DNA of 62,016 nt from Fuerstiella sp. (GTDB taxonomy: Bacteria > Planctomycetota > Planctomycetia > Planctomycetales > Planctomycetaceae): the NCBI GenBank assembly GCA_022447225.1, contig JAKVAZ010000020.1:1-62016 (forward strand), in the 5' to 3' direction. The notes under the pieces are model-generated. The model had not been told where the DNA came from, searched no databases, and was given only the letters and a program-made list of their open reading frames with translations. The translations under genes and the position numbers were made by a program. Of the stretch, positions 9,550 to 19,756 are shown piece after piece (the stretch's first letter is position 1; every line of letters begins with the position of its first letter).

Positions 9550-10089
9550 GGCGACATCCGGGCATTCACCGGCTGCAGCGTTGCCGACATTACCGCACCT
9601 TTTTGCAGCATTCTGAGATTCATCGGCAGTAACCCTTACCAGACCACTGTTGAGCGACCAGAATTCTGCATCAGATTCGGCGGATGCAGAATTCTAATCC
9701 GGTTTGATCGGAGTTTTTTCCGTTTGACTGTGCAGAATGGTTTACGGACATCGGTTTGCTGATTTGTTTCTCATCTGTCTATTCAAAATGACACTGGATC
9801 AGGTTCGGCACGAAACAGAACAGTCTGAAGCCGCGGTGAGTGATGTGACGCCTGCCGATTGACAGTCATTCAGGATTTTCGACTGTTGACGGAGAATTGA
9901 ATGTTTTCAGGTCTCTCTCGGTATTCGGATTTCAGCCCGGGGCTGTTGGCGAAATCGTCGATACCGGCGATGATGGTGCCGTTGTCCGTCAAAGACTTCG
10001 GTTTTAACCCAGAATTTGAGCGGCTGTTTAATTCGTATCAGTCAAAGTGGATTCGGCAGCCGATTTCCCAGCACGACAGGTGAGCCCAG
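9550..10089. other. Intergenic region between rnd and purB
   Basis: About 540 bp without a convincing gene. It contains the perfect inverted repeat at 9660-9695. A 60-codon frame at 9901-10083 ends six bases before the purB start, but its translation matches nothing I know and its start has no clear ribosome-binding site. The purB promoter should lie here. Confidence 0.5.
9660..9695. repeat. Perfect inverted repeat, 13-bp arms and 10-base loop
   Basis: The left arm AGAATTCTGCATC (9660-9672) is followed by the loop AGATTCGGCG and the exact complement GATGCAGAATTCT (9683-9695). The stem lies 110 bp after the rnd stop. A run of six T follows about 15 bases after the stem, which is too far for a textbook intrinsic terminator. 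It could be a rho-independent-like end, an operator for a dimeric regulator, or a dispersed palindrome. I found no second copy in this window. Confidence 0.8.
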
Positions 10090-11520
10090 GTGTCACACGA
10101 AATTTATCGTAACCCGTTGAACACCCGTTATGCGTCCGGAGAAATGTCGGCTATCTGGTCGGCTCAAAAAAAACATTCCACCTGGCGGCGGTTGTGGATT
10201 GCACTGGCGGAGTCGCAGCAGGAACTTGGACTGCATATCACTGACGTGCAACTGAACGAAATGCGCAGCACCGCTGACGATATTGATTTTGATGTTGCCG
10301 CCCGTTTCGAACGAGAGCTTCGTCACGATGTGATGGCACACGTTCATGCATGGGGAGAGCAGTGTCCGGCCGCCCGTAAAGATATTCATCTGGGAGCGAC
10401 CAGTTGCTATGTCACGGACAATGCAGAACTGATTCAGATCCGCGAGAGTCTTCTTTTGATACGTCGCCGGATTGTCCAGGTGATCGACCGGCTGGCGGAA
10501 TTTTCGATCGCATATCGTGACCTTCCCTGTCTCGGATTCACGCACATGCAGCCGGCTCAGCCAACGACGGTTGGAAAGCGAGCTACGTTGTGGTGCTGGG
10601 ACCTGATTCTTGATCTTGAAGAAATTGAACACCGGCTGTCAACTCTGCGATTTCGTGGAGTCAAAGGAACCACCGGGACGCAGGCAACCTTTCTGAGCCT
10701 GTTCAACGGCGACCATGCGAAGGTCGAACAGCTTGATCGAATGGTCACCAAAAAGATGGGCTTTGATTCACGTCATGCAGTCACCGGGCAGACGTATTCC
10801 CGCAAGGTGGACTCGCATGTACTCCAGACCTTGAATGGCATCGGCCAGTCATGTCATAAGGCAGGATCTGACATTCGACTTCTGCAGCATCGTAAGGAAG
10901 TTGAAGAACCGTTTGGAAAGAAGCAGATTGGATCCTCTGCGATGGCCTATAAGCGGAATCCCATGCGTTCGGAACGCATGTGTGGCCTGGCGAGATTTGC
11001 GATGAGCATGCAGGCGGGCGCTGATGCAACAACAGCCACTCAGTGGATGGAACGTTCACTGGATGACAGCGCGATTCGACGCCTCACACTGCCCCAGGGT
11101 TTTTTGGCAGTCGACGCGTGTCTGATCCTGTATCGCAGTATTGCTGATGGAATGGTCGTCTATCCCCACGTGATCGCACAGCATCTCGGTGCAGAGTTGC
11201 CGTTCATGGCTACAGAGGAAATTTTGATGGCCGGTGTTCGGGCGGGAGGTGATCGACAGACACTGCATGAACGAATCCGGGTTCACAGTCAGGAGGCAGC
11301 AGACATCGTAAAACAGCATGGGAAGCCAAACGACCTCATTAATCGTTTGAAACAGGACACCAGTTTTGCAGGTGTGGATCTGGACGGCACACTCGATGCG
11401 TCACTGTATATCGGACGAGCACCGGAACAGGTCGATGCGTTCATTGCAGAGCAGGTCAACCCGGTCCGGACGCGACTCGCTGAGGACCTGTCACCGGATG
11501 CTGAAGACGTCAAAGTCTGA
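10090..11520 (+). CDS. purB: Adenylosuccinate lyase
   Basis: This is the cytoplasmic purine-pathway enzyme that cleaves adenylosuccinate to AMP and fumarate, and also SAICAR to AICAR. It has 476 residues from a GTG start. Motifs of the fumarase/aspartase superfamily are clear: HVHAWGE near residue 84, the conserved region 2 [16 protein letters not shown] (about 149-164), and the signature loop [17 protein letters not shown] at 281-297 with the catalytic serine. Length and order fit the longer eukaryote-like PurB class. It lies in the same neighbourhood as apt, so two AMP-forming purine enzymes are close together, although they are on opposite strands. Confidence 0.97.
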   Translation: MSHEIYRNPLNTRYASGEMSAIWSAQKKHSTWRRLWIALAESQQELGLHITDVQLNEMRSTADDIDFDVAARFERELRHDVMAHVHAWGEQCPAARKDIHLGATSCYVTDNAELIQIRESLLLIRRRIVQVIDRLAEFSIAYRDLPCLGFTHMQPAQPTTVGKRATLWCWDLILDLEEIEHRLSTLRFRGVKGTTGTQATFLSLFNGDHAKVEQLDRMVTKKMGFDSRHAVTGQTYSRKVDSHVLQTLNGIGQSCHKAGSDIRLLQHRKEVEEPFGKKQIGSSAMAYKRNPMRSERMCGLARFAMSMQAGADATTATQWMERSLDDSAIRRLTLPQGFLAVDACLILYRSIADGMVVYPHVIAQHLGAELPFMATEEILMAGVRAGGDRQTLHERIRVHSQEAADIVKQHGKPNDLINRLKQDTSFAGVDLDGTLDASLYIGRAPEQVDAFIAEQVNPVRTRLAEDLSPDAEDVKV

Positions 11521-11817
11521 ATTATGTAAACTGCATGTTGCAATTGATTCAGCTCCTGTCTGGGCATGATGCAACAGACAGGTGAATCGCTGGATCAGTA
11601 TCGTGTTACGCAGTCTCGCCTGAGGAATTCAACGTTTCTGAACGAGAGACGGGTGCAGGTCGGTGTGGAGTCGGGTATCAGTTGCTGCATCGAAACCCGG
11701 GACGAAGCAGGTGCCACTGATCCGGTCAATGCAGATGCTGAGCGCGCCATGACGGAAAATGCCCGATGATTGTGCGGGCCGTCGGATCAGCGATGAGTCG
11801 GCCGTGACGTACAGTCG

Positions 11818-12351
11818 TCATTCATCCGCATCTTCGGTGTGATAAGAAATCAGGCTGTGGACATCATACGGTGCAAGGCGCTGTCTACCGTTCAGAAATG
11901 TCAGCTCAATGACAAATGCCAGTCCAACGATGTTGGCGTGTTGTCGTTCTGCCAGACGCAGACAGGCTTCCATAGTGCCGCCTGTCGCCAGCAGATCATC
12001 AACCAGTAGCACATGCTCTCCGGCTTCAACCGCGTCTCGATGAATCTCAAGTGTATCCGTTCCGTATTCCAGGTCGTATTCAAATGACTGTGTTTCGAAC
12101 GGCAGCTTGCCGGGTTTTCGGACCGGAACGAAGGCTGCCCCTAATTCCATCGCCAAAGGTGCCCCAAAGACAAAACCCCGGGCTTCAGCCGCCAGTACTG
12201 ACGTAACTCCGGAATCTCGAAACGGGGCAGCGACCCTTTGGATCACTTCCTTCATTGCGGCAGCTGATTTCAGCAGCGGGGTGATGTCCCGGAACATAAT
12301 GCCTGGCTTTGGAAAGTCAGGAATGGAACGGATATGTTCTTTAAGATTCAT
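11818..12351 (-). CDS. apt: Adenine phosphoribosyltransferase
   Basis: This purine salvage enzyme makes AMP from adenine and PRPP in the cytoplasm. It has 177 residues from ATG 12351, matching the family length; the frame extends to 12399 but those residues are outside the family. Diagnostic segments are the N-terminal [18 protein letters not shown], then [23 protein letters not shown], and the PRPP-binding motif [13 protein letters not shown] at about 114-126. It is convergent with purB, separated by about 300 bp with no clear gene. Confidence 0.97.
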   Translation of the reverse strand: MNLKEHIRSIPDFPKPGIMFRDITPLLKSAAAMKEVIQRVAAPFRDSGVTSVLAAEARGFVFGAPLAMELGAAFVPVRKPGKLPFETQSFEYDLEYGTDTLEIHRDAVEAGEHVLLVDDLLATGGTMEACLRLAERQHANIVGLAFVIELTFLNGRQRLAPYDVHSLISYHTEDADE

Positions 12352-12449
12352 CCGGAACTCAGCAGCTAAAAAGTTGACGCGGATCGGAATCACACGCAAA
12401 TGGCTGGAAGCTGATCAGCTTAACCAATCGACACCGAATCATCTGGAAG

Positions 12450-13175
12450 TCACGGGACTGTTCCGTCCGGGGCCGTCTCTTCAGATTGCAGATCATCCAG
12501 AGTGATCCTGGCCGTCTGAATATAGCTCAGATTTGGGAACTCCTTGCTGAGATAGGAATTCCCCTGATTTTTGAGGTGCCCCTGATTCGGACGCTCTCCG
12601 TACTCACTGTTGATTCTGTCAACCACTTCCATTCCCTGAATCACTTGTCCAAATGCCGAAAAGCCCATTCCGTCGAGATTGTTGTTGTCACCGTAACTGA
12701 TAAACAGCTGAGTCGTCCGCGAGTTCGGGGCGCTGGACTTGGCGAATGTCAGAAAACCACGCTTGTTACCCTGCAGAACCGGCTCATCCTGAAGTCCATT
12801 TGACCATTTCACATTTTGTGCCGGATCCGCCGGTAGCCCGAACTGCACCACGAATCCCGGAACAACACGAAAGAAGCCTGAATCGTCAAAAAATTTATCC
12901 TGTACCAGTCTGTAAAAACGATCGGCACCAATCGGAGCCCACTCACGATTCACTTCCACCAGAAATTTTCCTTCGGTGGTCACAAACTCTGCCTGAAAAA
13001 TGCCTGTTGTGGTTATGTCCGGCGACAGTTCCTGCGTAGTACGCGACTCCGGTCGGATTTCAGCAGGTTCATTCGGTCCATGGTAGGTTGGTGGTACTGC
13101 GTTGTCCGTTCCCGATGTGCATCCGGCAAAGACAATCCAGCAGACCCAGACCGGTCCAAAAATCAAACGCGACAT
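12450..13175 (-). CDS. Exported peptidylprolyl isomerase (cyclophilin type), probable lipoprotein
   Basis: The protein has 241 residues from ATG 13175, with a lipoprotein-type signal MSRLIFGPVWVCWIVFAGC. The frame runs upstream to 13259, but the signal peptide fixes the start. A linker of about 50 residues leads to a cyclophilin domain: FVTTEGKFLVEVNREWAP, then DRFYRLVQDKFFDDSGFFRVVPGFVVQFG (Arg and Phe of the active site), and GFLTFAKSSAPNSRTTQLFISYGDNNNLDGMGFSAFGQV. The usual MAR/MAN segment is replaced by FAKSS. The protein should catalyse proline cis-trans isomerisation during folding outside the cytoplasm. It begins upstream of apt on the same strand with about 100 bp between them. Confidence 0.9.
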   Translation of the reverse strand: MSRLIFGPVWVCWIVFAGCTSGTDNAVPPTYHGPNEPAEIRPESRTTQELSPDITTTGIFQAEFVTTEGKFLVEVNREWAPIGADRFYRLVQDKFFDDSGFFRVVPGFVVQFGLPADPAQNVKWSNGLQDEPVLQGNKRGFLTFAKSSAPNSRTTQLFISYGDNNNLDGMGFSAFGQVIQGMEVVDRINSEYGERPNQGHLKNQGNSYLSKEFPNLSYIQTARITLDDLQSEETAPDGTVP

Positions 13176-13513
13176 GATCGTATCCAAGTAAAAACAGTGA
13201 CTTCCGTTGTCGAAACCTGAACTGCACCGGATTTTGAGTGGATTTTCGTCCACACTCAAGCGCAGCGGAGTGTTTTTCGTGATACCCGTAATTTCAATTC
13301 AGCTGTCAGCTGAAAAAAATTTCCGTACACCTAATCGAAATCGTAGCTTTGGTAAGCACGGCTTGTGCTGAAATCCGAATGTAATCTGGTGATGAGTCTA
13401 ATCCACCGGTGTCAGTGAGACAGAAATCACGACACCCGACGTCACCAGGTACGAGTGAGTGTGTTTGCCCTAACTTACTTACGTTTTGAGCCTGTAATAG
13501 GCAGGTTGTTCTG
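13176..13513. other. Intergenic region between cyclophilin and DUF1501 genes
   Basis: About 340 bp lie between the two minus-strand genes. The only frame is an 81-codon one on the minus strand without recognisable sequence. No repeat, RNA gene or strong hairpin was seen. Confidence 0.4.
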
Positions 13514-14950
13514 TTAAGACAGAATGTCGTGGATGACCTGGCCGTGTACATCGGTCAGACGGAAGTCTCGTCCGGCGTAGCGGTACGTGAGTCGTTTGTG
13601 ATCCAGTCCGAGGGCATGCAGGATCGTGGCGTGCAGATCGTGGACGCTGGTGCGATTCTCCACTGCCGCAAAACCAAAGTCGTCGGTGGCTCCATAAATC
13701 GTGCCACCGCGGATGCCGCCACCAGCCATCCACACCGAAAAGCCGTAGTGGTTATGGTCGCGACCCAGACCTGGTTTGTCTTCACCCATGAGTTCCACCG
13801 TGGGTGTTCTTCCGAATTCTCCACCCCAGAGAATTAATGTTTCATCGAGAAGTCCCCGTTGTCTGAGATCTGTCATCAGTGCAGCAATCGGGCCGTCGAT
13901 ATCGGCAGATAGTTGCGGCAGTCTGTCGGCAATTTGTGAATGAGTATCCCACGGCTGGCTGGCTCCATGCCACAATTGAACGTAGCGTACGCCTCGTTCA
14001 ACCAGACGTCGTGCGATCAGCGTCTGACGACCATGTGTCGTGAGTCCATAACTGTCCTGCACGTGTTTTGGTTCACTGGACAGGTCAAACGCTTCGGCGG
14101 CGGCTTCCTGCATGCGAAAAGCGAGTTCATAAGAGTGTATTCGGGCGTCCAGACGGTCATCCTCCCGGGATTCGCGATGTTTCAGATTCCAGTGTCGCAG
14201 CAGGTCGAGCTGTCGACGCTGGTCAGCTGTTGCCACATTGGGGTGTTCAATGTTTTCGATGAGTTTGCTGAGTTCTGTATACTGAGTATCAATGTGAGTG
14301 CCCTGATAGGCGCCCGGCAAAAAGGCGGCCTGCCAGTTTTCCGAATCCTTGATGGGAAGCCCCTTTGGACACATAGCAATGAAACCTGGCAGGTTTTCGT
14401 TTTCAGATCCCAGACCGTACAGCACCCACGCTCCCATACTTGGCCGAGGTTGCACGCTGTCACCGCAATTCATCAGCATCAGCGATGGTTCATGATTCGG
14501 CACCTGAGCGTACATCGATCGAATCACCGCAATGTCATCAGCGTGGGCTGCAGTTTTTGAGAACAGGTCACTTACCGGCAGGCCGGATTCACCGTATTGT
14601 CGAAATCGGAACGGAGACGGGAGTGCAGCACCTGTGCGTCGTTCTGTAGGCTGAGTACCGGGAACCGATTTACCGGCATATTTCTGAAGCGCAGGTTTGG
14701 GATCGAAAGTATCGACGTGAGACGGGCCTCCATTCAGAAAGAAGTGAATGACATGTTTCGCACGACCGAAGCCGTGAGGTGATTGTTGACGCAGTCGGCT
14801 GCCGGTTGTCGCAGTGTCGTTTGCCACTGATCGTCCGTCGTTGGCCAGGACTTCAGCAAGTCCCAGACTGCCCAGACCCAGACCGGAACGTGTAAGCATG
14901 GTTCGACGTGAAAGTCTGCCGACTGCGATGTGTTTGTCCGGGTTAATCAC
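13514..14950 (-). CDS. DUF1501 family Tat-exported protein
   Basis: This is a complete DUF1501 protein of 478 residues. A Tat signal is present at the N-terminus (SRRTMLTRSGLGLGSLGLAEV, residues 14-33). Family motifs follow in order: HVIHFFLNGGPSHVDTFDPKP, IAVIRSMYAQVPNHEPS, RLVERGVRYVQLWHG, LILWGGEFGRTP, GRDHNHYGFSVWMAGGG, and the C-terminal DLHATILHALGLDHKRLTYRYAGR with TDVHGQVIHDIL. It lies downstream of, and 257 bp from, the DUF1549/DUF1553 gene on the same strand, forming the standard planctomycetal pair. It is presumably periplasmic. The metal-site-like His/Asp motifs suggest an alkaline phosphatase/sulfatase-type fold, but the substrate is unknown. Confidence 0.95.
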   Translation of the reverse strand: MINPDKHIAVGRLSRRTMLTRSGLGLGSLGLAEVLANDGRSVANDTATTGSRLRQQSPHGFGRAKHVIHFFLNGGPSHVDTFDPKPALQKYAGKSVPGTQPTERRTGAALPSPFRFRQYGESGLPVSDLFSKTAAHADDIAVIRSMYAQVPNHEPSLMLMNCGDSVQPRPSMGAWVLYGLGSENENLPGFIAMCPKGLPIKDSENWQAAFLPGAYQGTHIDTQYTELSKLIENIEHPNVATADQRRQLDLLRHWNLKHRESREDDRLDARIHSYELAFRMQEAAAEAFDLSSEPKHVQDSYGLTTHGRQTLIARRLVERGVRYVQLWHGASQPWDTHSQIADRLPQLSADIDGPIAALMTDLRQRGLLDETLILWGGEFGRTPTVELMGEDKPGLGRDHNHYGFSVWMAGGGIRGGTIYGATDDFGFAAVENRTSVHDLHATILHALGLDHKRLTYRYAGRDFRLTDVHGQVIHDILS

Positions 14951-15207
14951 AGGTTGTTCCAGTCACATCTCTTGGATCTATCATTTATCAATCTCTGTAC
15001 CGGAACTCCCCGACACGACTTACGCTACAGTCTGTGTCCATCAGGACGCGTTTAAGTTTCCGACAGCAACTGCGACGATGTGTTAATCATGACCAGTCTG
15101 ATCGATATTAACACTTTTCAGCATACGCTAATCAGAAACGGTTACCAGCAATTCTCCAGTCTACGGCCAAAGCCGCCCGGACAGTTGTATTCCGGTTTAC
15201 TGTCAAC

Positions 15208-18200
15208 TTAGTCAACGAACAGAAATTCGTTACTGCACAGCAGGACCTGAGCCAGTTGTTCCCAGGGACTCAGCGGTTCGGGGACTGGTCCGCTGAAGTC
15301 TCTCACGGAGTTCCAGCTCATACCTTCTTTGATGGTGTCAGATTCGTGGATGTTGACTTCCCAGACGAACTGGTCATTGTTCAGGATCTCACCGAAGTCT
15401 GCCACGAAGTCAATTGTATCGCCTTTTCTGACCAGGAAACTTCCAACATTCAGGTCGACCGTCTGTTGGTGTACTTTTTGTCCCGCCAGTTTTCCTGTCT
15501 GGCCGCTGACAATGAATGCTCGTATCCCGTCTCCTGGTTTCGATTCGTGAACCATGGTGGATACAATGGTTATCTTCATGTCCCGGGGAGCGGTCCAGCG
15601 CCGGATACAGGCGTGCTGTCGGTCGTCTCCGGGGTGTCCTCCGGTCGCTGTCAGCTGCACCTGGCCCAGAGTGCTGTCGGGGTAGTCCGTTCCACCCTGC
15701 CACACTGATTCAGTAAAGACAGGCATGGGCTTTGTGTCGACGACCCTGCCCTGCTCTTCATCGAATGTTCCGTAAAGATATTTCCAGTCTCTCATCCGGA
15801 CAGGGACAGATGAAGGTGTCAATTCGGCTTTCGCGACCATTGCCAGAGCCTGATTAAGCTCATCCGGTTGTGGTGTTCTCTGAATAACTCGCTGAAACAG
15901 AGTCCGTACGCGAACGCTCGGAGAAGAGATGTTTGCTGTCAATGCCGTCAGTTTTTGTGCGCGTTGCTGAACAAGCGGATGATTCAGGTAGAACAATGCC
16001 TGTTGAGGAACTGTGGTTTCACTTCGACGAGGGATATGGATGTCGGGATTGGCGACATCGAAAATACGCAGTACAGCTGGAAAGAACTGGCGATCGATTT
16101 CACCGTAGACACTTCGACGCAATGAAGCCTTTTGACCGAAAAGTTCTTCCGGTCGACCGCCGGCGCGCCGGTCCAGTTCACCGGATACCGCAAGCATCGA
16201 GTCGCGAAATTCCTCAAAAGTCAGGCGATGCAGCGGCATTTTCCAGAGCAGGCGGTTCGACGGATCATGAACACGAATGCGTTGTTCCAATTCCGAATCT
16301 GCTGGCTGGGCGGATGACTGGCGGTAGGTTGCAGAACGCAGGATCCTGCGGTGAAGATGTTTGATACTCCAGTCGTGCCGAATAAAATCCCCTGTCAGCC
16401 AGTCCAGCAGATCAGGATGACTTGGCTGTCCGGCTCTCACACCAAAGTCGCTTGGTGTTGTCACCAGGCCGCGACCAAAGTGCCACGCCCAGACTCGATT
16501 CACCATGACTCTGGCAGTCAGCGGATTGGCCGGGTCGATGATTGCCCTCGCCAGTTCGAGCCTTCCGCTGCCCGACCGAAAGGAAGATTTTGGATCACCG
16601 GACAGGACGGTCAGAAATCCTCGTGGCACATCCTGTCCCGGGGATTTGGGGTTTCCCCGCCTGAAGACACGTGGTTCGATCGGAATACGACGATCGGTCA
16701 GGGTGAGGGCATAGCCAGGCTGGTGTGGCGCTGAATTCAGCCAGCGATCAATTTCCTTCTGCAGGCCCCAAAGTTCACGGCAAACCTCTGTCGTGAACAG
16801 GTATTCATTGTGCACAAGACGTTCATCCGGTACCGCGCACGGTGATCCAGGACTGAACAGGACCTGACGCAGCTGTTCGTTAACCGGATTAGTTAACCTT
16901 CCGGGGGGTGTTTTTCCTTTCGTCTTTGATTCAGCGATGATCCGATACCATTCATCACGGATCGTGCCAAGTGCAGCCGTGTATGTCTCAATGACGTGAT
17001 CAAAGTTCATTGGCGGCCGGGTGAACGCTGCAGCAATGCGAGCATTGACGTGACCGGTCGGCTGAGAATTCAGGTGTTTCAGAACACCGGTCGCTTCAAC
17101 AGCAAATGTCTCATCCGGCAGAGCGGCGAATGCATGCCAGTGGCGAAAAACCGGATCACGGGTACGTCTGGTATATCTCAGGTACTCGTCCCAGCGCCGG
17201 GCGAATTCCGGGATAACATCACCGGACAGCAGGACCTGATCGAATCCCTGCACGGGAACCGATTCCAGTTTGTTTTGAATTTTCAGGTAATCAGCGATTT
17301 TGTCGCGGCAGCGTTCGCCGGCGATCAGTCGCTCACTGTCGTAGCGATCCTTAAATTTCTTTCGACGGATGTCCAGTTCGCGTTGCCAGTCGGCGGTGGC
17401 CTTACGTACCGGCGGCAATTCTACACGCTGTTCAGCACAACTGTTAAGAACTCCATACAGTGCATAGTAGTCTGTTGTGGGGATGGGGTCATATTTATGA
17501 TCGTGGCAGCGGGCACAGGCCACCGTCAGTCCCATGGTGCCTCGCGTGATCGTGTCGATGCGGTCGTCCATGATGTCGCGTGTGACACCCAGAAACCGTC
17601 GCCCAAGTGTCAGAAAGCCCATCGCTGCCAGGTCGTGAGGTTTGCAATCGTCAATCTGATCCGCTGCCAGTTGCAGCAGCAGGAAGCGGTTGTAGGGCAT
17701 ATCTGTGTTGAGTGCATCGATGACCCAGTCTCGGTAACTCCATGAATGGACCCATCGGCGTTCCTCTCTGGCATACACATAGCCCTTGGTATCTGAATAA
17801 CGAGCGATGTCCATCCAGTGTCGTGCCCATTGTTCACCGTAGGCAGGTGACTCCAGCAGGTGGTCGATGAGTTGTTCCCAGCGGTTCGAATCGTTGCTCT
17901 GTACGAAGGTGGTTACCTCGTCGGGGGACGGTGGAAGGCCGGTGAGTCCAATGGTGGCGCGGCGAATCAGCGACCTCGGGTCAGCTGCAGGAGAAGGAGA
18001 CAATTGCTGCTGTTTCAGTCGTCGAAAGATGAATGAGTCGACGGGGGTTCGAGTTGGAGATTGATCTGATGTTGGTGGAGTCACATCCTGGACCGGCTGA
18101 AATGCCCAGTGATTGCCAACTGAATCACCGGAGGAATCAGTGATCGGTCCCGAGGCTGCCGGCCAGGGAGTTTCCAGCAGCACCCAGTGCTCGAGAGCTG

Positions 18201-18534
18201 AAATCTCTTGAGCGGAGAGTGGTTCATCCGGTGGCATCGCCAGGTCTTCTGATCTCCGCACAGCATGAATGAGCCGACTGGTGTCGGGATTACCCGGAGT
18301 GACGACCGGTCCGGATGTACCGCCCCTGATCAAATGGTCCTGCGAATCGAGTCGCAGCCCGGCGGATTGTACTGCCGGACCGTGACACTCAAGGCAGTGA
18401 TTGACGAGGATCGGGCGAATCTGCGATTCGAAAAATCGTTCGTGTTCATCCGCAGATGAGACTGCTGAAGCGGATGTACAAATGACGACTGCCTGCAGGA
18501 ATACAGAATCGAATTGTTTGCATCGGCTGAGCAC
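15208..18534 (-). CDS. DUF1549/DUF1553 (PSCyt1-PSCyt2-PSD1) exported cytochrome-like protein
   Basis: This product has 1108 residues and starts at GTG 18534, with GGAG about ten bases upstream. It carries a signal peptide (FLQAVVICTSASAVSS), then a PSCyt1 domain with CLECH at residues 47-51 and the GLRLDSQ...RGGTSGPVV segment. DUF1549 follows, with RRATIGLTGLPPSPDEV and a CARCHDHKYDPIP motif, and then a long linker. DUF1553 has RVMVNRVWAWHFGRGLV and IPRRSETTVPQQALFYLNHP. The last 170 residues add a beta-rich extension (TATGGHPGDDRQHACIRRWTAP) that the 0.7-3.8 kb paralogue lacks in this position. It is probably a haem-containing periplasmic protein acting with the DUF1501 partner downstream. 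Confidence 0.94.
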   Translation of the reverse strand: MLSRCKQFDSVFLQAVVICTSASAVSSADEHERFFESQIRPILVNHCLECHGPAVQSAGLRLDSQDHLIRGGTSGPVVTPGNPDTSRLIHAVRRSEDLAMPPDEPLSAQEISALEHWVLLETPWPAASGPITDSSGDSVGNHWAFQPVQDVTPPTSDQSPTRTPVDSFIFRRLKQQQLSPSPAADPRSLIRRATIGLTGLPPSPDEVTTFVQSNDSNRWEQLIDHLLESPAYGEQWARHWMDIARYSDTKGYVYAREERRWVHSWSYRDWVIDALNTDMPYNRFLLLQLAADQIDDCKPHDLAAMGFLTLGRRFLGVTRDIMDDRIDTITRGTMGLTVACARCHDHKYDPIPTTDYYALYGVLNSCAEQRVELPPVRKATADWQRELDIRRKKFKDRYDSERLIAGERCRDKIADYLKIQNKLESVPVQGFDQVLLSGDVIPEFARRWDEYLRYTRRTRDPVFRHWHAFAALPDETFAVEATGVLKHLNSQPTGHVNARIAAAFTRPPMNFDHVIETYTAALGTIRDEWYRIIAESKTKGKTPPGRLTNPVNEQLRQVLFSPGSPCAVPDERLVHNEYLFTTEVCRELWGLQKEIDRWLNSAPHQPGYALTLTDRRIPIEPRVFRRGNPKSPGQDVPRGFLTVLSGDPKSSFRSGSGRLELARAIIDPANPLTARVMVNRVWAWHFGRGLVTTPSDFGVRAGQPSHPDLLDWLTGDFIRHDWSIKHLHRRILRSATYRQSSAQPADSELEQRIRVHDPSNRLLWKMPLHRLTFEEFRDSMLAVSGELDRRAGGRPEELFGQKASLRRSVYGEIDRQFFPAVLRIFDVANPDIHIPRRSETTVPQQALFYLNHPLVQQRAQKLTALTANISSPSVRVRTLFQRVIQRTPQPDELNQALAMVAKAELTPSSVPVRMRDWKYLYGTFDEEQGRVVDTKPMPVFTESVWQGGTDYPDSTLGQVQLTATGGHPGDDRQHACIRRWTAPRDMKITIVSTMVHESKPGDGIRAFIVSGQTGKLAGQKVHQQTVDLNVGSFLVRKGDTIDFVADFGEILNNDQFVWEVNIHESDTIKEGMSWNSVRDFSGPVPEPLSPWEQLAQVLLCSNEFLFVD

Positions 18535-18766
18535 AGCAGAGAGCTCCGTAGAATCATGGAGGGAGCCGGCATTATGGCTGCTAAGCTGTATGAAGCAATG
18601 ACTGGTTCGCAGCTCCGAGACAGTGCTGATGGTTCAGGACCGCAGATGTTGAAACAATCAAATCTGTGCCCGATTGTCCGGGTGATTGTGATTCGACAGC
18701 ATTCGGCCGTGCCGTCGATACTGATTCAGTCACGGAATTTGCGTACCGGTACATGTCTGTTATGGA

Positions 18767-19756
18767 CTACATGCGGTAGCGAGGATTTTCCCGACTGAAG
18801 TCGGCGATGGCCAGTTTTTTTGAAAAGTCAATGTCGGTGTATGAATAGTTTTCGATGAGTGTCCGGGCGTCAAGTTCTTCGGGTGACAGATCACCGGCTT
18901 CTGCTGCCCAGGTGTAGTTACGTGCCATTACCGGAATATGGTAATTTGAATCAATCAGAATAATGCTCTTGCGATAATCACTGGAGGTTTCCGGTGATTC
19001 GTATTCGTACTGGAAGCACAGGCAGTCGCGGCTGTCGAATTCCTGATTTGGAAGTCGAGTGCACTGCATACCGACGTTGCAGTCGAGATCCAGTTTCCGG
19101 TGAGTAATGATTTTTTCAGCCATCTTGCGGATTCCTGCCTTCGTGACCGAGTGTCGGGCATTTTCCTTTGCCCTGCTGCCTGCAGGATCCAGCTTGAGAC
19201 TGGGCAAAAGTCGGCCTTTGAAACCTCCCAGTTTGACGACCATATTACCGTCTTCGTATTCATCACTGTAAAGCAGCTGCCGTCCACGATCACCGTTGCG
19301 CCATTTCATATACACCGCGAATGGTTTTTTTTGCCGTATTTTCAGGTCGACCGTCTGCAGTTCAGACAGATCGCCTCCGAGCCGTTCCTGTTTATGAAAT
19401 ACGGCTGAATACGTCTCAAACTGACGGAGGTATTCTACTCCGTCTTTGAGCAGCAGTATGGAGTATTCGATCAGTTCCGTATTGGACAGCACGTGTGCTG
19501 ACGGATCGGTTTCGACTTCCGCTGCCGGTGATTCCTGATTACTTAATTCAGCGACCGGCAGGTCGGCTGCTTCAGGGGGCACCGGTACGGTGAAGTTTTC
19601 GACGGCCGATGTTTCATAGCTCGAGGATGTTGCGGATCCTGGCGATTCACCGGCAGGAACAGGGTCGAAGGCGGTGTGCAACACACCGGCTGCGATTCCT
19701 AGGATTGCCCCCGCGATCAGATTCGGTGTTTTAGAACGGGATGAGATACGGGACAT
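18767..19756 (-). CDS. DUF1571 family exported protein
   Basis: The protein has 329 residues from ATG 19756. A signal or anchor segment (NLIAGAILGIAAGVLHTAF) is followed by a low-complexity Ser/Glu/Pro stretch of about 70 residues and then the DUF1571 domain. Its recognisable parts are YLRQFETYSAVFHKQERLGG, KPFAVYMKWRNGDRGRQLLY, and RPLPSLKLDP-like GRLLPSLKLDPAGS, with the C-terminal IENYSYTDIDFS. DUF1571 proteins are found mostly in Planctomycetota and resemble LolA-like lipoprotein-carrier folds in their SYSAxFxKQER opening; that comparison is from memory. The gene lies about 230 bp from the DUF1549/DUF1553 gene on the same strand. Its function is unknown. Confidence 0.85.
   Translation of the reverse strand: MSRISSRSKTPNLIAGAILGIAAGVLHTAFDPVPAGESPGSATSSSYETSAVENFTVPVPPEAADLPVAELSNQESPAAEVETDPSAHVLSNTELIEYSILLLKDGVEYLRQFETYSAVFHKQERLGGDLSELQTVDLKIRQKKPFAVYMKWRNGDRGRQLLYSDEYEDGNMVVKLGGFKGRLLPSLKLDPAGSRAKENARHSVTKAGIRKMAEKIITHRKLDLDCNVGMQCTRLPNQEFDSRDCLCFQYEYESPETSSDYRKSIILIDSNYHIPVMARNYTWAAEAGDLSPEELDARTLIENYSYTDIDFSKKLAIADFSRENPRYRM

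Noticed and set aside
11566-11769. A 67-codon frame between purB and apt
   Set aside because: No recognisable sequence and no clear ribosome-binding site; likely chance.
16996-17745. A 249-codon plus-strand frame antisense to the second DUF1549/DUF1553 gene
   Set aside because: It runs opposite a well-supported domain and shows no family sequence.
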